From: SLLG01 sp964403935
Lineage (GTDB): Bacteria > Verrucomicrobiota > Verrucomicrobiia > Opitutales > Oceanipulchritudinaceae
NCBI GenBank assembly: GCA_964403935.1
Contig: CAYOIB010000032.1
Coordinates: 1-29,811 of the forward strand
Direction of reading: 5' to 3'
DNA: 29,811 bases
Numbering within the stretch: the first letter of the stretch is position 1; every line of letters starts with the position of its first letter. A program made the position numbers and the translations under genes. Below, one piece after another: positions 15,590-22,841 of this stretch. The notes beneath the pieces were generated by a model, which was not told where the DNA came from, did no database searches, and worked only from the letters and a program-made list of their open reading frames with translations.

Positions 15590-16681
15590 GTAAATGAAGC
15601 CCAACTCAATTGGCTCACCAACTTCATCTGGAACATCGCCGACGACGTGCTGCGCGATGTCTATGTCCGCGGCAAGTACCGGGATGTAATCCTGCCCATG
15701 ACTGTCCTCCGCCGCCTCGATGCGGTGCTCGAGCCAACCAAGCACGCCGTGCTGGAAATGAAGGCTGTGCAGACACTCTCCCGCCTCAACAGAGCGCACC
15801 CGAAGAAGCACGACGTGTTCGTCCTCGATTTCCAGAACGAAACAGAGCTGATCGAAGAGTCCTTCGCCAAATACTACCGCACCACGATTCTTAGTAGAGA
15901 AACCGATCCCAACAAGCCCCACACCCTGAAGGGTGAGCTGGACGCGAAGCAGGTCTATTCGCCGGAGCAGATCGATACGCTGGTTGAGCTGTATCTGACC
16001 GGTGCCGACCGCGACAAACTCGACCCCATCCTCGACGCCTGCGTGGCCATCTACGTCAATGACCTCAACGAGGACGAGCAGGTGGACTTCAAGGGGAAGG
16101 CAAAGGTTTTTACCCGCACTTATGATTTCCTTGCCACCATCCTCCCATACGGCGTGCAGGAATGGGAAAAGCTTTCGATCTTCCTGAATTTCCTCATCCC
16201 AAAGCTGCCCGCACCAAAGGAGGACGACCTTTCGAAAGGCGTGCTCGAAGCCATCGACATGGACAGCTACCGCGCGGAAAAGAAGGCGACCTTGGCCATC
16301 ACTTTGCCTGATGCGGATGCGGAGATCGAACCGGTTCCAACAGGCGGTGGCGGACGTAAAGCCGAGCCGGAAATGGACAGACTCTCGAACATCATCAAAG
16401 CGTTCAACGACCAGTTCGGCGGTCTGTTCAACGATCCCAAGTCAGTCGAGGCCCGGATCATGAATGTGATCCCTCCGAAGGTGTCGGCTGACCCGGCCTA
16501 TCAAAATGCCAGGCAGCATTCCGACCGCCAGAATGCGCGGATCGAACACGACAAGGCACTCAAGCGAGTGATCACCGCGATGTTTGCGGACGACGCCCAG
16601 CTCTTCAAGCAGTTCCAGGACAACGGCAGTTTCAGGCACTGGCTCACAGACACGATCTTCGGGCTCACCTACGAAGAATAG
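15590..16681 (+). pseudogene. Type I restriction-modification remnant: hsdM start fused in frame to hsdR end
   Basis: The first about 57 codons read NEAQLNWLTNFIW, ADDVLRDVYVRGKYRDVILP and MTVLRRLDAVLEPTKHAVLE, which is the N terminus of an HsdM methyltransferase subunit. At about 15757-15768 the same frame changes abruptly to the C-terminal part of an HsdR restriction subunit. It starts at the helicase motif VI block AVQTLSRLNRAHPKK and continues through VDFKGKAKVFTRTYDFL, EWEKLSIFLNFLIPKLPAPK and NARIEHDKAL to the natural end FGLTYEE. The rest of hsdM (SAM site, NPPF), all of hsdS, and the hsdR nuclease and most of its helicase are missing. Where the usual initiator would stand the codon is GTA (15590), and an in-frame TAG precedes at 15581; the next possible start is GTG 15647. 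It is a deletion scar, probably non-functional, although the fused frame has remained open. Confidence 0.85.
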
Positions 16682-16802
16682 CGCGCAGCTTCATCGCCAC
16701 GGACCTTCGAAACGTTTTTAATCGAGGAACGCCTCTTCGCGAAAGGACCCGCCGAACGGCTCGATCACCGTCAGGAGGTTACGCCCGTGGCCCAGCGGCC
16801 GC

Positions 16803-17246
16803 TCAGTAGAAGTTGCCCTTTTCCTCGATGGCGGTCTGGAGTTCGCGCTGGAAGTCGGCGAGGTCTTCCTTGGAAGGTTTGTAGTCGGGCTGCGATGCGT
16901 TGAGGGCGAGGCGTCCCATCTGGTCGAGCGACCACTGGGCGCGCTGTCCATCGCTGAAGGTGACGCCGCCGCTGACGAGCGCGCCGGGGCGTGTGATCTT
17001 GTCGATGGAGACGGAGACCTTACCGGGAGCGGCCGCGGCTTCGGTGGTGGCGGTTGGATCCGGTGCCGGGGTGTAGGCGGGCGTATCCGGCAATTCGAGG
17101 TCGAGATCGTCGATGAGAAAACGGACATCCATGTAGGTAAGCCGCAGGGCGAACTCATCTTCCAGGCGTTTTTGGACATCGCTGACGGTGCCGCCCGCAC
17201 GAACCCAATCGGCGACGGCGGATTCTTGTTCCTGGGTGAGCTTCAT
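16803..17246 (-). CDS. Unnamed two-part protein translationally coupled to dnaA
   Basis: A 147-residue acidic soluble protein that I cannot name. Residues 1-50 are helical (LTQEQESAVADWVRAGGTVS, then VQKRLEDEFALRLTYMDVRF) and resemble a small helix-turn-helix-like fold. A Pro/Ala/Thr-rich linker (about 54-75) joins this to a second domain whose core (SGGVTFSDGQRAQWSLDQMG) looks like beta strands. The protein ends in a helical KEDLADFQRELQTAI segment. I have an impression that similar proteins are widespread in Verrucomicrobia, but cannot check. Its ATG overlaps the dnaA stop codon (ATGA, 17243-17246), so it is made from the dnaA message. That place is normally taken by dnaN or an unrelated gene. 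A role near replication or growth control is only suggested by position. Confidence 0.82.
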   Translation of the reverse strand: MKLTQEQESAVADWVRAGGTVSDVQKRLEDEFALRLTYMDVRFLIDDLDLELPDTPAYTPAPDPTATTEAAAAPGKVSVSIDKITRPGALVSGGVTFSDGQRAQWSLDQMGRLALNASQPDYKPSKEDLADFQRELQTAIEEKGNFY

Positions 17247-18658
17247 AGGACTTGTCCGGTAATCTGCTTGGTGAGGTATTCGATGTTACGGCGCACGGAT
17301 TCATCCTGCTCCATGATGTTCTCCACCGTCTTGCAGGCGTGAATAACGGTGCCGTGATCACGCCCCCCAAACGCTTCGCCGATTTCCTTGAGCGGATGGT
17401 TGGTGAGGATCCGGCAGAGGTACATGGCGATCTGCCGGGGAAAGGCAATATGGCTGGGACGGCGCTTGCTCGACATGTCGCTCATCCGCAGGTCGTAGTA
17501 TTCGACGACCTTGCGCTGGATTTTGTCGAAACTAACGGCGTATTGAGATTCCTCCTGAAGGATATCACGGACAAGGCGTTCTGCTGTGGCCACATCAAGG
17601 GGGGTCTTCACCAGGCGGGAAAAAGTCATAACCTTGATCAGGGCGCCTTCGAGGCGACGGACATTGCGCGTGATGCGGCTTGCGAGGAATGAAAGCACCT
17701 CTTCGGAGATGCCGGTAGCACCCAGCGCAATGGCTTTCTTCTTGAGGATGGCGACGCGGGTTTCCAGATCCGGTGCCTGGATATCCGTCACCATACCCCA
17801 TTGGAAGCGGGACACGAGGCGGCTCTCCAGGCGGGAGATCTCGCTCGCGGGCCGATCGCTCGAAAGACAGAGCTGCCGCTGAGACTCAAACAGCTCGTTG
17901 AAGGTGTGAAAGAACTCCTCCTGCGTGCGCTCCTTCCCCTCGAGGAACTGGATATCGTCGATAAGGAGTACGTCTACCTGCCGGTAAAAGCGGCGAAATT
18001 CATCAAGCGTGTTTTCGCGGATCGCCTGGAGGAAGCGGTTGGTGAATTTTTCGCAGGAGACATAAACCACGTGCGCTCCAGGGTCGTTGGCCTGAATGGC
18101 ATGGGCCACCGCGTGCATCAGGTGGGTCTTGCCCAAGCCGGTGTCGCCGTAGAGGAAGAGCGGGTTGTAGGCCTTACCCGGCTCCACCGCGACCGCTGTG
18201 GAGGCCGCATGGGCCAGCTGGTTGCTCGGGCCGACGATGAAGTTTTCAAACGTGTTGCGCGGGTTGAGGTAGAGCTTTTCGCGTCCACTCGCGGTGCGTC
18301 CGCTTGAGCCCGATCCCCGCCCCCCCCTGGCCGCCTTCGACCCTTGCCCACCCATACGGGTGCGCCCTTCGGGAGCGACAGGCTCGGGGGTGTCGTCAAT
18401 ATGGTCGGGGGTGTCGATGACGAGGTCGATGTGTTCCCCGCCAAGAAGCGCGACCTTTTCGCAGATGACATCAAAGTAGTTGTCCTCCAGCCAGATCGCG
18501 GCGAAGGGCGTCGGAGCGAGGATCACCAGGGTGTCTCCGTTGTTTACACGAGCCTGCAGAGGCTCGAACCAATTGCGAAAAATATCGCTGGAGAAGACCT
18601 TGCGGAGCTCCTCCTTGACCTCGTTCCAGAGGTCGGCTGTGACAGTTGCTTGGGTCAT
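17243..18658 (-). CDS. dnaA: Chromosomal replication initiator protein DnaA
   Basis: DnaA binds 9-base boxes at oriC and, in its ATP form, opens the duplex and loads the helicase. The 471-residue protein has the standard four domains. Domain I (about 1-85) starts DLWNEVKEELRKVFSSDIF. A Gly/Arg/Ser-rich domain II linker (about 88-130) follows. Domain III is the AAA+ module, with Walker A GDTGLGKT (171-178), Walker B LLIDD (231-235) and a sensor/arginine finger region. Domain IV is the DNA-binding helix-turn-helix, with the DnaA signature HPLKEIGEAFGGRDHGTVIH. ATG 18658 was chosen because it begins domain I and has a GGAG 10 bases upstream; a GTG at 18688 would add ten residues. The gene faces left, away from the candidate origin, and overlaps the next gene by four bases. 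Confidence 0.97.
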   Translation of the reverse strand: MTQATVTADLWNEVKEELRKVFSSDIFRNWFEPLQARVNNGDTLVILAPTPFAAIWLEDNYFDVICEKVALLGGEHIDLVIDTPDHIDDTPEPVAPEGRTRMGGQGSKAARGGRGSGSSGRTASGREKLYLNPRNTFENFIVGPSNQLAHAASTAVAVEPGKAYNPLFLYGDTGLGKTHLMHAVAHAIQANDPGAHVVYVSCEKFTNRFLQAIRENTLDEFRRFYRQVDVLLIDDIQFLEGKERTQEEFFHTFNELFESQRQLCLSSDRPASEISRLESRLVSRFQWGMVTDIQAPDLETRVAILKKKAIALGATGISEEVLSFLASRITRNVRRLEGALIKVMTFSRLVKTPLDVATAERLVRDILQEESQYAVSFDKIQRKVVEYYDLRMSDMSSKRRPSHIAFPRQIAMYLCRILTNHPLKEIGEAFGGRDHGTVIHACKTVENIMEQDESVRRNIEYLTKQITGQVL

Positions 18659-18780
18659 GTATTCCGGTCTCCGCTCAGTTTTGTTCACACTCGGGCGGAA
18701 ACGGCACAGACACGGGAGCAGGCAGGCACGAAGGCAGGCCGAAAGCGGGCATCAAAGCAAGCGAGGAGGCGGATAGAAGC

Positions 18781-19030
18781 AGAAGTATTCATTTTTTCAA
18801 GGCGTTTAGTCGGATCAGCAAGTCGATGGATTATAAAGATTTATAGAAACCTAACGCTAAGTGTTCCATCATTCTTCAATCGAGTGAAGACAATAAGGGA
18901 GGAATCACAGAAAGAGGCGCGTCATCGTGGTCATGAAGATATTTCCGCGCGCCTCGGCTTTTCAAGACCAACTTGTGCACAAGTTATCAACACCCCCTGG
19001 GAAATAAGATTTGGCACAAATTTGTTGCCT
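18781..19030. other. Candidate oriC region upstream of dnaA
   Basis: The roughly 400 bases between dnaA and the stub at 19156 hold no credible gene. The part from about 18781 to 18900 is clearly more AT-rich than the surrounding coding DNA. At 18984-18992 TTATCAACA matches the DnaA box TTATCCACA in 8 of 9 positions and abuts a 16-base palindrome. A second near-palindrome, GGCA-CAAATTTG-TTGCC, is at 19013-19029. I see only one good DnaA box, so this is a candidate and not a demonstrated origin; part of it must also be the dnaA promoter. Confidence 0.4.
18970..18985. repeat. 16-base perfect palindrome AACTTGTGCACAAGTT
   Basis: A perfect inverted repeat centred between 18977 and 18978, about 310 bases upstream of dnaA. 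Its right end (TT) is shared with the DnaA-box-like TTATCAACA. Each arm also contains TTGTGCACA, a two-mismatch DnaA box, one on each strand. It may be a regulator or DnaA-binding site. Confidence 0.6.
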
Positions 19031-19069
19031 TGGACGGTCGTTAGGGCCAGCCCGAAAATACGACTAACG

Positions 19070-19156
19070 TCACTGGATCGAAACAATTCCAAGCGTCCGT
19101 AGCACCTTGTTCAGGGAGAGCGCTTTGGGAATCTGAACGCGAGCGTCGTGACTCAT
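19070..19156 (-). pseudogene. 28-codon stub resembling the N terminus of an S4-domain (pseudouridine synthase-like) protein
   Basis: Just downstream of hprK, an ATG at 19156 preceded seven bases upstream by a GGAGG (19168-19164) opens a 28-codon frame. It contains PKALSLNKVLRTLGIVS and ends at TGA. The L-N-K-V-L-x-x-L-G-I-V-S pattern is how the S4 RNA-binding domain of RluB/RsuA-type pseudouridine synthases begins. The usual continuation (S-R-x-E-A, then L-I-x-x-G) is absent in all three frames of the DNA that follows. It therefore looks like the intact 5' end of a gene cut off by a rearrangement next to the putative origin. A genuine 28-residue peptide is the alternative. Confidence 0.4.
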
Positions 19157-19182
19157 CAATGGGCCTCCTGGAAGAGGCTGTG

Positions 19183-20154
19183 TCACCCCCCGGTTGGGTT
19201 CTCTGCCATGAATCGGATGAGGCGGTCGTTGAATTCCTTGGCGGAATCATGCCCCAACATTTTCAGTGCTTGAACCATGGCGGCGACTTCGACGAGGCGG
19301 GCGAGATCCCGACCGGGCCGAACCGGAAGAATAATATGGGGAACCTTGATACCGAGGATGTCGAAAGACTCCATTTCGAGACCGGTCCGCTCCTCGACCA
19401 TTCCTGTCTGCCATTCCTCGAAGGTGACAACAAGATTGATATTCTTCTCTAAACGCACGGCGCGGATGCCGAAGAGCTCGGCGATATTCACGATCCCGAG
19501 TCCGCGGCATTCCATGTACCCTCGATTCAGGCGGCTGCTGCGCCCCTGGAGTTCGTGATCCCCGATCAGGCGGATGTAGACGAGGTCGTCCGCCACCAGG
19601 CTGTAACCGCGTTCGATGAGGGCCAAAGCGCACTCGCTCTTCCCCACTCCGCTCCGGCCACGGATCAGGGTTCCAATGCCGCGAACGTCCATGAGGGTGC
19701 CGTGCTCCGCGACCCGGGGTGCAAACTCTTGCTCAAGAATGATTGTGAGCGCGTTTCCCACATCCCGCGTTGTCAGGCTTGAGCGGATCACTGGCGTGTG
19801 AGAGGCCTCGGCGACCTCCATCATGGCCCGGGTGGGAGCAAGATTTCGGGAAATGAAAAAGCACGGGATATTGCGCCCGACCATCTGGCGAAGGATGTCG
19901 AGTTGGCGGTCGTGCGTGAGATCGCGCAAAAAGGACATCTCGCCCGCACCGAAGAGCTGGATGCGCTTGGCCGCAAAATTCTTGAAGTACCCGGTCACGG
20001 CGAGTGCCGGACGGTTTATGGATTTGTCCCGGATCAGGCGGCGAATGCCCTCGCTCCCAGCGACCACATGAAGGTGCAAGCCTTTGGGAGCTGCATTGAC
20101 AAGGGCCTCAACACTGAGGCTTTCGACGATCTTGGGCGGGGGTCGGAGGGGCAT
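19183..20154 (-). CDS. hprK: HPr kinase/phosphorylase
   Basis: HprK phosphorylates and dephosphorylates a serine of HPr, linking PTS state to carbon or cell-envelope regulation. The 323-residue protein has the N-terminal regulatory domain and then a C-terminal kinase domain starting at EHGTLMDVRGIGTLIRGRSG. Its P-loop GRSGVGKS (about 166-173) is followed by LVADDLVYIR. The family signature block ECRGLGIVNIAELFG contains the region needed for dephosphorylation. The C-terminal AKEFNDRLIRFM helix is also typical. ATG 20154 was preferred over TTG 20163; neither has a clear Shine-Dalgarno sequence. It lies about 100 bases after lptB and may be the last functional gene of the long minus-strand operon. 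No ptsH, ptsI or ptsN is in view. Confidence 0.93.
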   Translation of the reverse strand: MPLRPPPKIVESLSVEALVNAAPKGLHLHVVAGSEGIRRLIRDKSINRPALAVTGYFKNFAAKRIQLFGAGEMSFLRDLTHDRQLDILRQMVGRNIPCFFISRNLAPTRAMMEVAEASHTPVIRSSLTTRDVGNALTIILEQEFAPRVAEHGTLMDVRGIGTLIRGRSGVGKSECALALIERGYSLVADDLVYIRLIGDHELQGRSSRLNRGYMECRGLGIVNIAELFGIRAVRLEKNINLVVTFEEWQTGMVEERTGLEMESFDILGIKVPHIILPVRPGRDLARLVEVAAMVQALKMLGHDSAKEFNDRLIRFMAENPTGG

Positions 20155-20262
20155 GCGCGGCAACGGTTAGGGAACGGGCAGGGAATACAGGAGATTCAGA
20201 TCGACGGTGGGCGATCTGGCAACGCCTTCTTTGCCGAACGGGGTCCCGCGGGATGGCCAAAA

Positions 20263-21015
20263 TTACAGTTCGAACTCCGAGCCCAGATAAACACTGCGCG
20301 CATCGGCATCATTCACGAGATAAGTGCTGGAGCCTTCAGTCAGGACGCGACCGCGGTGGATCAGGTAAGCCCGGTCGCAAATACGGAGGGTTTCGCGCAC
20401 GTTATGGTCGGTGATAAGCACCCCGATGCCCCGCTCTTTCAAGCCGAGAATAATCTTCTGCACTTCAGAGACACTGATGGGATCAACCCCGCTGAATGGT
20501 TCATCCATGAGAAGAAAGCGTGGCGACGTGACAAGCGCCCGGGAAATCTCCAGACGACGGCGCTCACCACCGCTGAGCGTATAGGCCGGCTGGTGCGCCA
20601 ACGACGTGAGCCCCAATTCTTCCATGGACACATCGACGAGCGATTCGCGCGCGGCACGTTTCATATCCAGGGTTTCCGCGATGGCCCGAATATTGTCGCG
20701 CACAGAGAGTTTTCGGAAAACCGAGGCTTCTTGCGGGAGGTACCCGATGCCAAGACGCGCGCGCTTATACATTGGAAGGCTTGTGATCTCCCGCTCATTG
20801 AGGAACACCTGTCCGGTGGTCGCGGCAATCAGACCGACAATCATGTAAAAGGTCGTTGTCTTGCCGGCACCATTCGGTCCCAGGAGTCCGACGATTTCAC
20901 CTGCATCCACGTGGAGGTCGACGCCTTCGACGACGGTGCGCTTCCCAAAGACCTTGACCAATCCGGTCGCATGGATGCGGGCGGATGGTGGGGCGGTTTC
21001 GCTGGATGCGGTCAT
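20263..21015 (-). CDS. lptB: LPS export ABC transporter ATP-binding protein LptB
   Basis: LptB is the cytoplasmic ATPase of the LptB2FG complex that extracts LPS from the inner membrane. The 250-residue protein has Walker A GPNGAGKT (46-53), Q-loop Q95, signature LSGGE (147-151), Walker B FLLMDE (167-172) and switch histidine H204. The blocks FYMIVGLI, IGYLPQEASVFRKLSV and MDEPFSGVDPISV, along with the downstream ITDHNVRETL, are diagnostic of LptB among ABC ATPases. Its ATG overlaps the lptA stop by four bases. The membrane partners LptF and LptG are not in the window. Confidence 0.96.
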   Translation of the reverse strand: MTASSETAPPSARIHATGLVKVFGKRTVVEGVDLHVDAGEIVGLLGPNGAGKTTTFYMIVGLIAATTGQVFLNEREITSLPMYKRARLGIGYLPQEASVFRKLSVRDNIRAIAETLDMKRAARESLVDVSMEELGLTSLAHQPAYTLSGGERRRLEISRALVTSPRFLLMDEPFSGVDPISVSEVQKIILGLKERGIGVLITDHNVRETLRICDRAYLIHRGRVLTEGSSTYLVNDADARSVYLGSEFEL

Positions 21016-21713
21016 TGCGCTGGCTCCTCAGACGAATTGGCGGGTTCCGCCTCTACATTCTCTTCGTCCGAAATTTCCGGAAGAACAAAATGCTGCCCTT
21101 GGTCCAGAGCCCCTTGGTCCAGATCAAAGCCATTCAAGGCTCTCTCTTTCAGATCGATGGCTTCCTCGTCCTGGCTGAAGCCCAGGTCGGGAATCTCTCC
21201 GAGTCGCACGACTGACCGGCTGGGCTGGTCTTTGGGGGCTGTGGGATCGGGAATGGAAAGGAACCGGCGCTCATCGCGATAGAGGACAAACTGATAGCCT
21301 TCCACCTCGACTTCACCATCGATCACCCGCGGGTTTCCGGACAACGTCACCGTTCCCGCACGCGGGTTGACCTCAGCGCGTTCGGCAAAGGCGGTCCGCC
21401 CCTGTTGGTGAATTTCAACCCCCCCCACAGCGACAATGCTTTCAATGGAGCCGATATCACCCACGGCTTCATCCGTCCCCGATCGCATGGACACAACCGT
21501 CAGCTCGTCGCAGGAAATCTCGAGGTTCGTTCCCCGAACCTCCACATCCGTCCGAAAGTAAAAGAAATTCCGCTCATCGGTGCCCTGCATCTCCAACGTC
21601 TCACTGGTTATAACCGTTCGAACCGGCTCCGTGCCCGAAAGAACGGATGTTCCCACCCAGAGGGCGGCGAGGAGGTGGAGGCCCCTGCGGGCGGTGCAAG
21701 TTGAGGGAGTCAT
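21012..21713 (-). CDS. lptA: LptA-like periplasmic LPS bridge protein (OstA domain)
   Basis: LptA builds the periplasmic beta-jelly-roll bridge along which LPS moves to the outer membrane. The 233-residue protein has a short hydrophobic signal-like N terminus (residues 11-26). OstA-type beta repeats follow, with NFFYFRTDVEVRGTNLEISC, VVSMRSGTDEAVGDIGSI and a second set, IVAVGGVEIHQQGRTAFAER, AEVNPRAGTVTLSGNPRVID. The C-terminal 75 residues are acidic and low-complexity, longer than in proteobacterial LptA (about 185 residues). Assignment rests on the OstA pattern and on position between lptC and lptB, with ATGA overlaps on both sides. Confidence 0.85.
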   Translation of the reverse strand: MTPSTCTARRGLHLLAALWVGTSVLSGTEPVRTVITSETLEMQGTDERNFFYFRTDVEVRGTNLEISCDELTVVSMRSGTDEAVGDIGSIESIVAVGGVEIHQQGRTAFAERAEVNPRAGTVTLSGNPRVIDGEVEVEGYQFVLYRDERRFLSIPDPTAPKDQPSRSVVRLGEIPDLGFSQDEEAIDLKERALNGFDLDQGALDQGQHFVLPEISDEENVEAEPANSSEEPAQ

Positions 21714-22186
21714 TTCAGGATATCGATGGCCTCATCAAAAGTGACGCGGGCGTTTTGGCGGACGGTAATCAAGTGTGCATTCCCGTCCCATGTCCAGTCC
21801 TCACCGGCCAGACTGAAGTTCAAACCGGAAACAAAGAGCGACGTGTCACCCTCGGCCCGAGATGCTTTCATAAAAACGCGTGCGCGTGGGCTCCGGATAC
21901 GGGTTTCTTCCAGGGACCGCTCATCTCCCGAGAAAACGATGAGATCAAGGCCGATGATCTCACTCTGTTCCGGACTTATGTAATTCCCTTCGACGCCCCG
22001 AAGCTCCCACTCCTTGAAGCCGTTCTCACCAAACATCGGCAACCGGAAATTCTTCAAGGGCGCATCCGGCGTCATCTGGGCACCTGCGCCAAAAGGCAGA
22101 CATACCAGGGCAAGGAGACAGGCGGCGCAAAGCGGCAGCGGCGCGCGCAAACAGATAGACGGAGACGGGGGGAAGCGAAAGATCAT
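21710..22186 (-). CDS. lptC: LptC-like LPS export protein with a signal-peptide-like N terminus
   Basis: LptC normally anchors in the inner membrane and passes LPS from LptFG to LptA. This 158-residue protein has the LptC-type order of strands: FKEWELRGVEGNYISPEQSE, IIGLDLIVFSGDERSLEETR, ARVFMKASRAEGDTSLFVSG, then FSLAGEDWTWDGN and ARVTFDEAIDIL. Its N terminus is a basic start, a hydrophobic core (about 17-31) and a GAGA-Q site at 33-37, which looks more like a cleaved signal peptide than a permanent anchor. ATG 22186 was chosen because it overlaps the elbB stop as ATGA, the same arrangement seen at the next two gene junctions; the TTG at 22192 is unlikely. Confidence 0.82.
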   Translation of the reverse strand: MIFRFPPSPSICLRAPLPLCAACLLALVCLPFGAGAQMTPDAPLKNFRLPMFGENGFKEWELRGVEGNYISPEQSEIIGLDLIVFSGDERSLEETRIRSPRARVFMKASRAEGDTSLFVSGLNFSLAGEDWTWDGNAHLITVRQNARVTFDEAIDILK

Positions 22187-22839
22187 GCCCAAGAAATAAC
22201 AGTGCGAACAAGCTTATCGATCCCGGCAGCGACCTCCCCGATGTTCTTCCCCAGCATGTAGGCGGGCGTTGAGACGATCTTCCGCTCTGGATCCTCGTGA
22301 ACCTCGCTGACCGCGCAATTGATATGAGTCGCCCCCGTCGCCTCGATTTCGGCCGCCGTCCCGGCATCGTTTCCAATCGTTACTTCGAGGCCGGACGAAC
22401 CCAGGACCTTCGCGCCCAAGGCCGGCGCAATGCAGATCAATCCGATCGGCTTCCTCGCTTCGAACATACCTTTCAACAAATCCTGAATGCCCGGATCGAC
22501 ACGGGCATCCGCCCCGTCGAAAGCAAAGGTACAGAGGTTCTTGGCCGCCCCGAACCCACCGGGAAAAACGATCGCGTCCAAGTCCTCCGGCCGGACGCCG
22601 TCCACCGCCTCCACCTCTCCACGAGCGATTCGGGCGGACTCCACCAGAACATTACGCGTCTCATTCATCTCCTTTCCGGTGAGGTGATTGATCACGTGGT
22701 GCTGGTCAATGTTCGGGGCCAGACAGACGGCTTGAGCCCCCGCCCGGTCAATAGCCAACAAGGTGAGAACCGCCTCATGAATCTCCGATCCGTCAAAGAC
22801 ACCGCAACCCGATAGAACAACGCCAATTTTCTTAGCCAT
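22183..22839 (-). CDS. elbB: ElbB, DJ-1/PfpI-superfamily glyoxalase-like protein
   Basis: ElbB proteins belong to the DJ-1/PfpI superfamily; the E. coli member has weak glyoxalase activity and was first linked to isoprenoid synthesis. The 218-residue protein begins KKIGVVLSGCGVFDGSEIHE, including the conserved E19. It continues with APNIDQHHVINHLTGKEM, VFPGGFGAAKNL and the nucleophile elbow LICIAPALGAK, with C136 as the likely catalytic cysteine. Length and motifs match the family closely. It starts two bases after the aldo/keto reductase stop and overlaps lptC, so it is embedded in the LPS-export operon. Confidence 0.92.
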   Translation of the reverse strand: MAKKIGVVLSGCGVFDGSEIHEAVLTLLAIDRAGAQAVCLAPNIDQHHVINHLTGKEMNETRNVLVESARIARGEVEAVDGVRPEDLDAIVFPGGFGAAKNLCTFAFDGADARVDPGIQDLLKGMFEARKPIGLICIAPALGAKVLGSSGLEVTIGNDAGTAAEIEATGATHINCAVSEVHEDPERKIVSTPAYMLGKNIGEVAAGIDKLVRTVISWA

Positions 22840-22841
22840 AA

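Noticed and set aside
16682..16802. Minus-strand frame reading LLTVIEPFGGSFREEAFLD after the dnaA-coupled gene
   Set aside because: It has no start codon or ribosome-binding site and continues as an out-of-frame shadow of the upstream gene; no family is recognised.
19011..19030. Sigma-54-like sequence TTGGCAC...TTGC upstream of dnaA
   Set aside because: The spacing between the GG and GC elements is 12 bases instead of 10, which abolishes sigma-54 recognition. It is better read as part of a near-palindrome.
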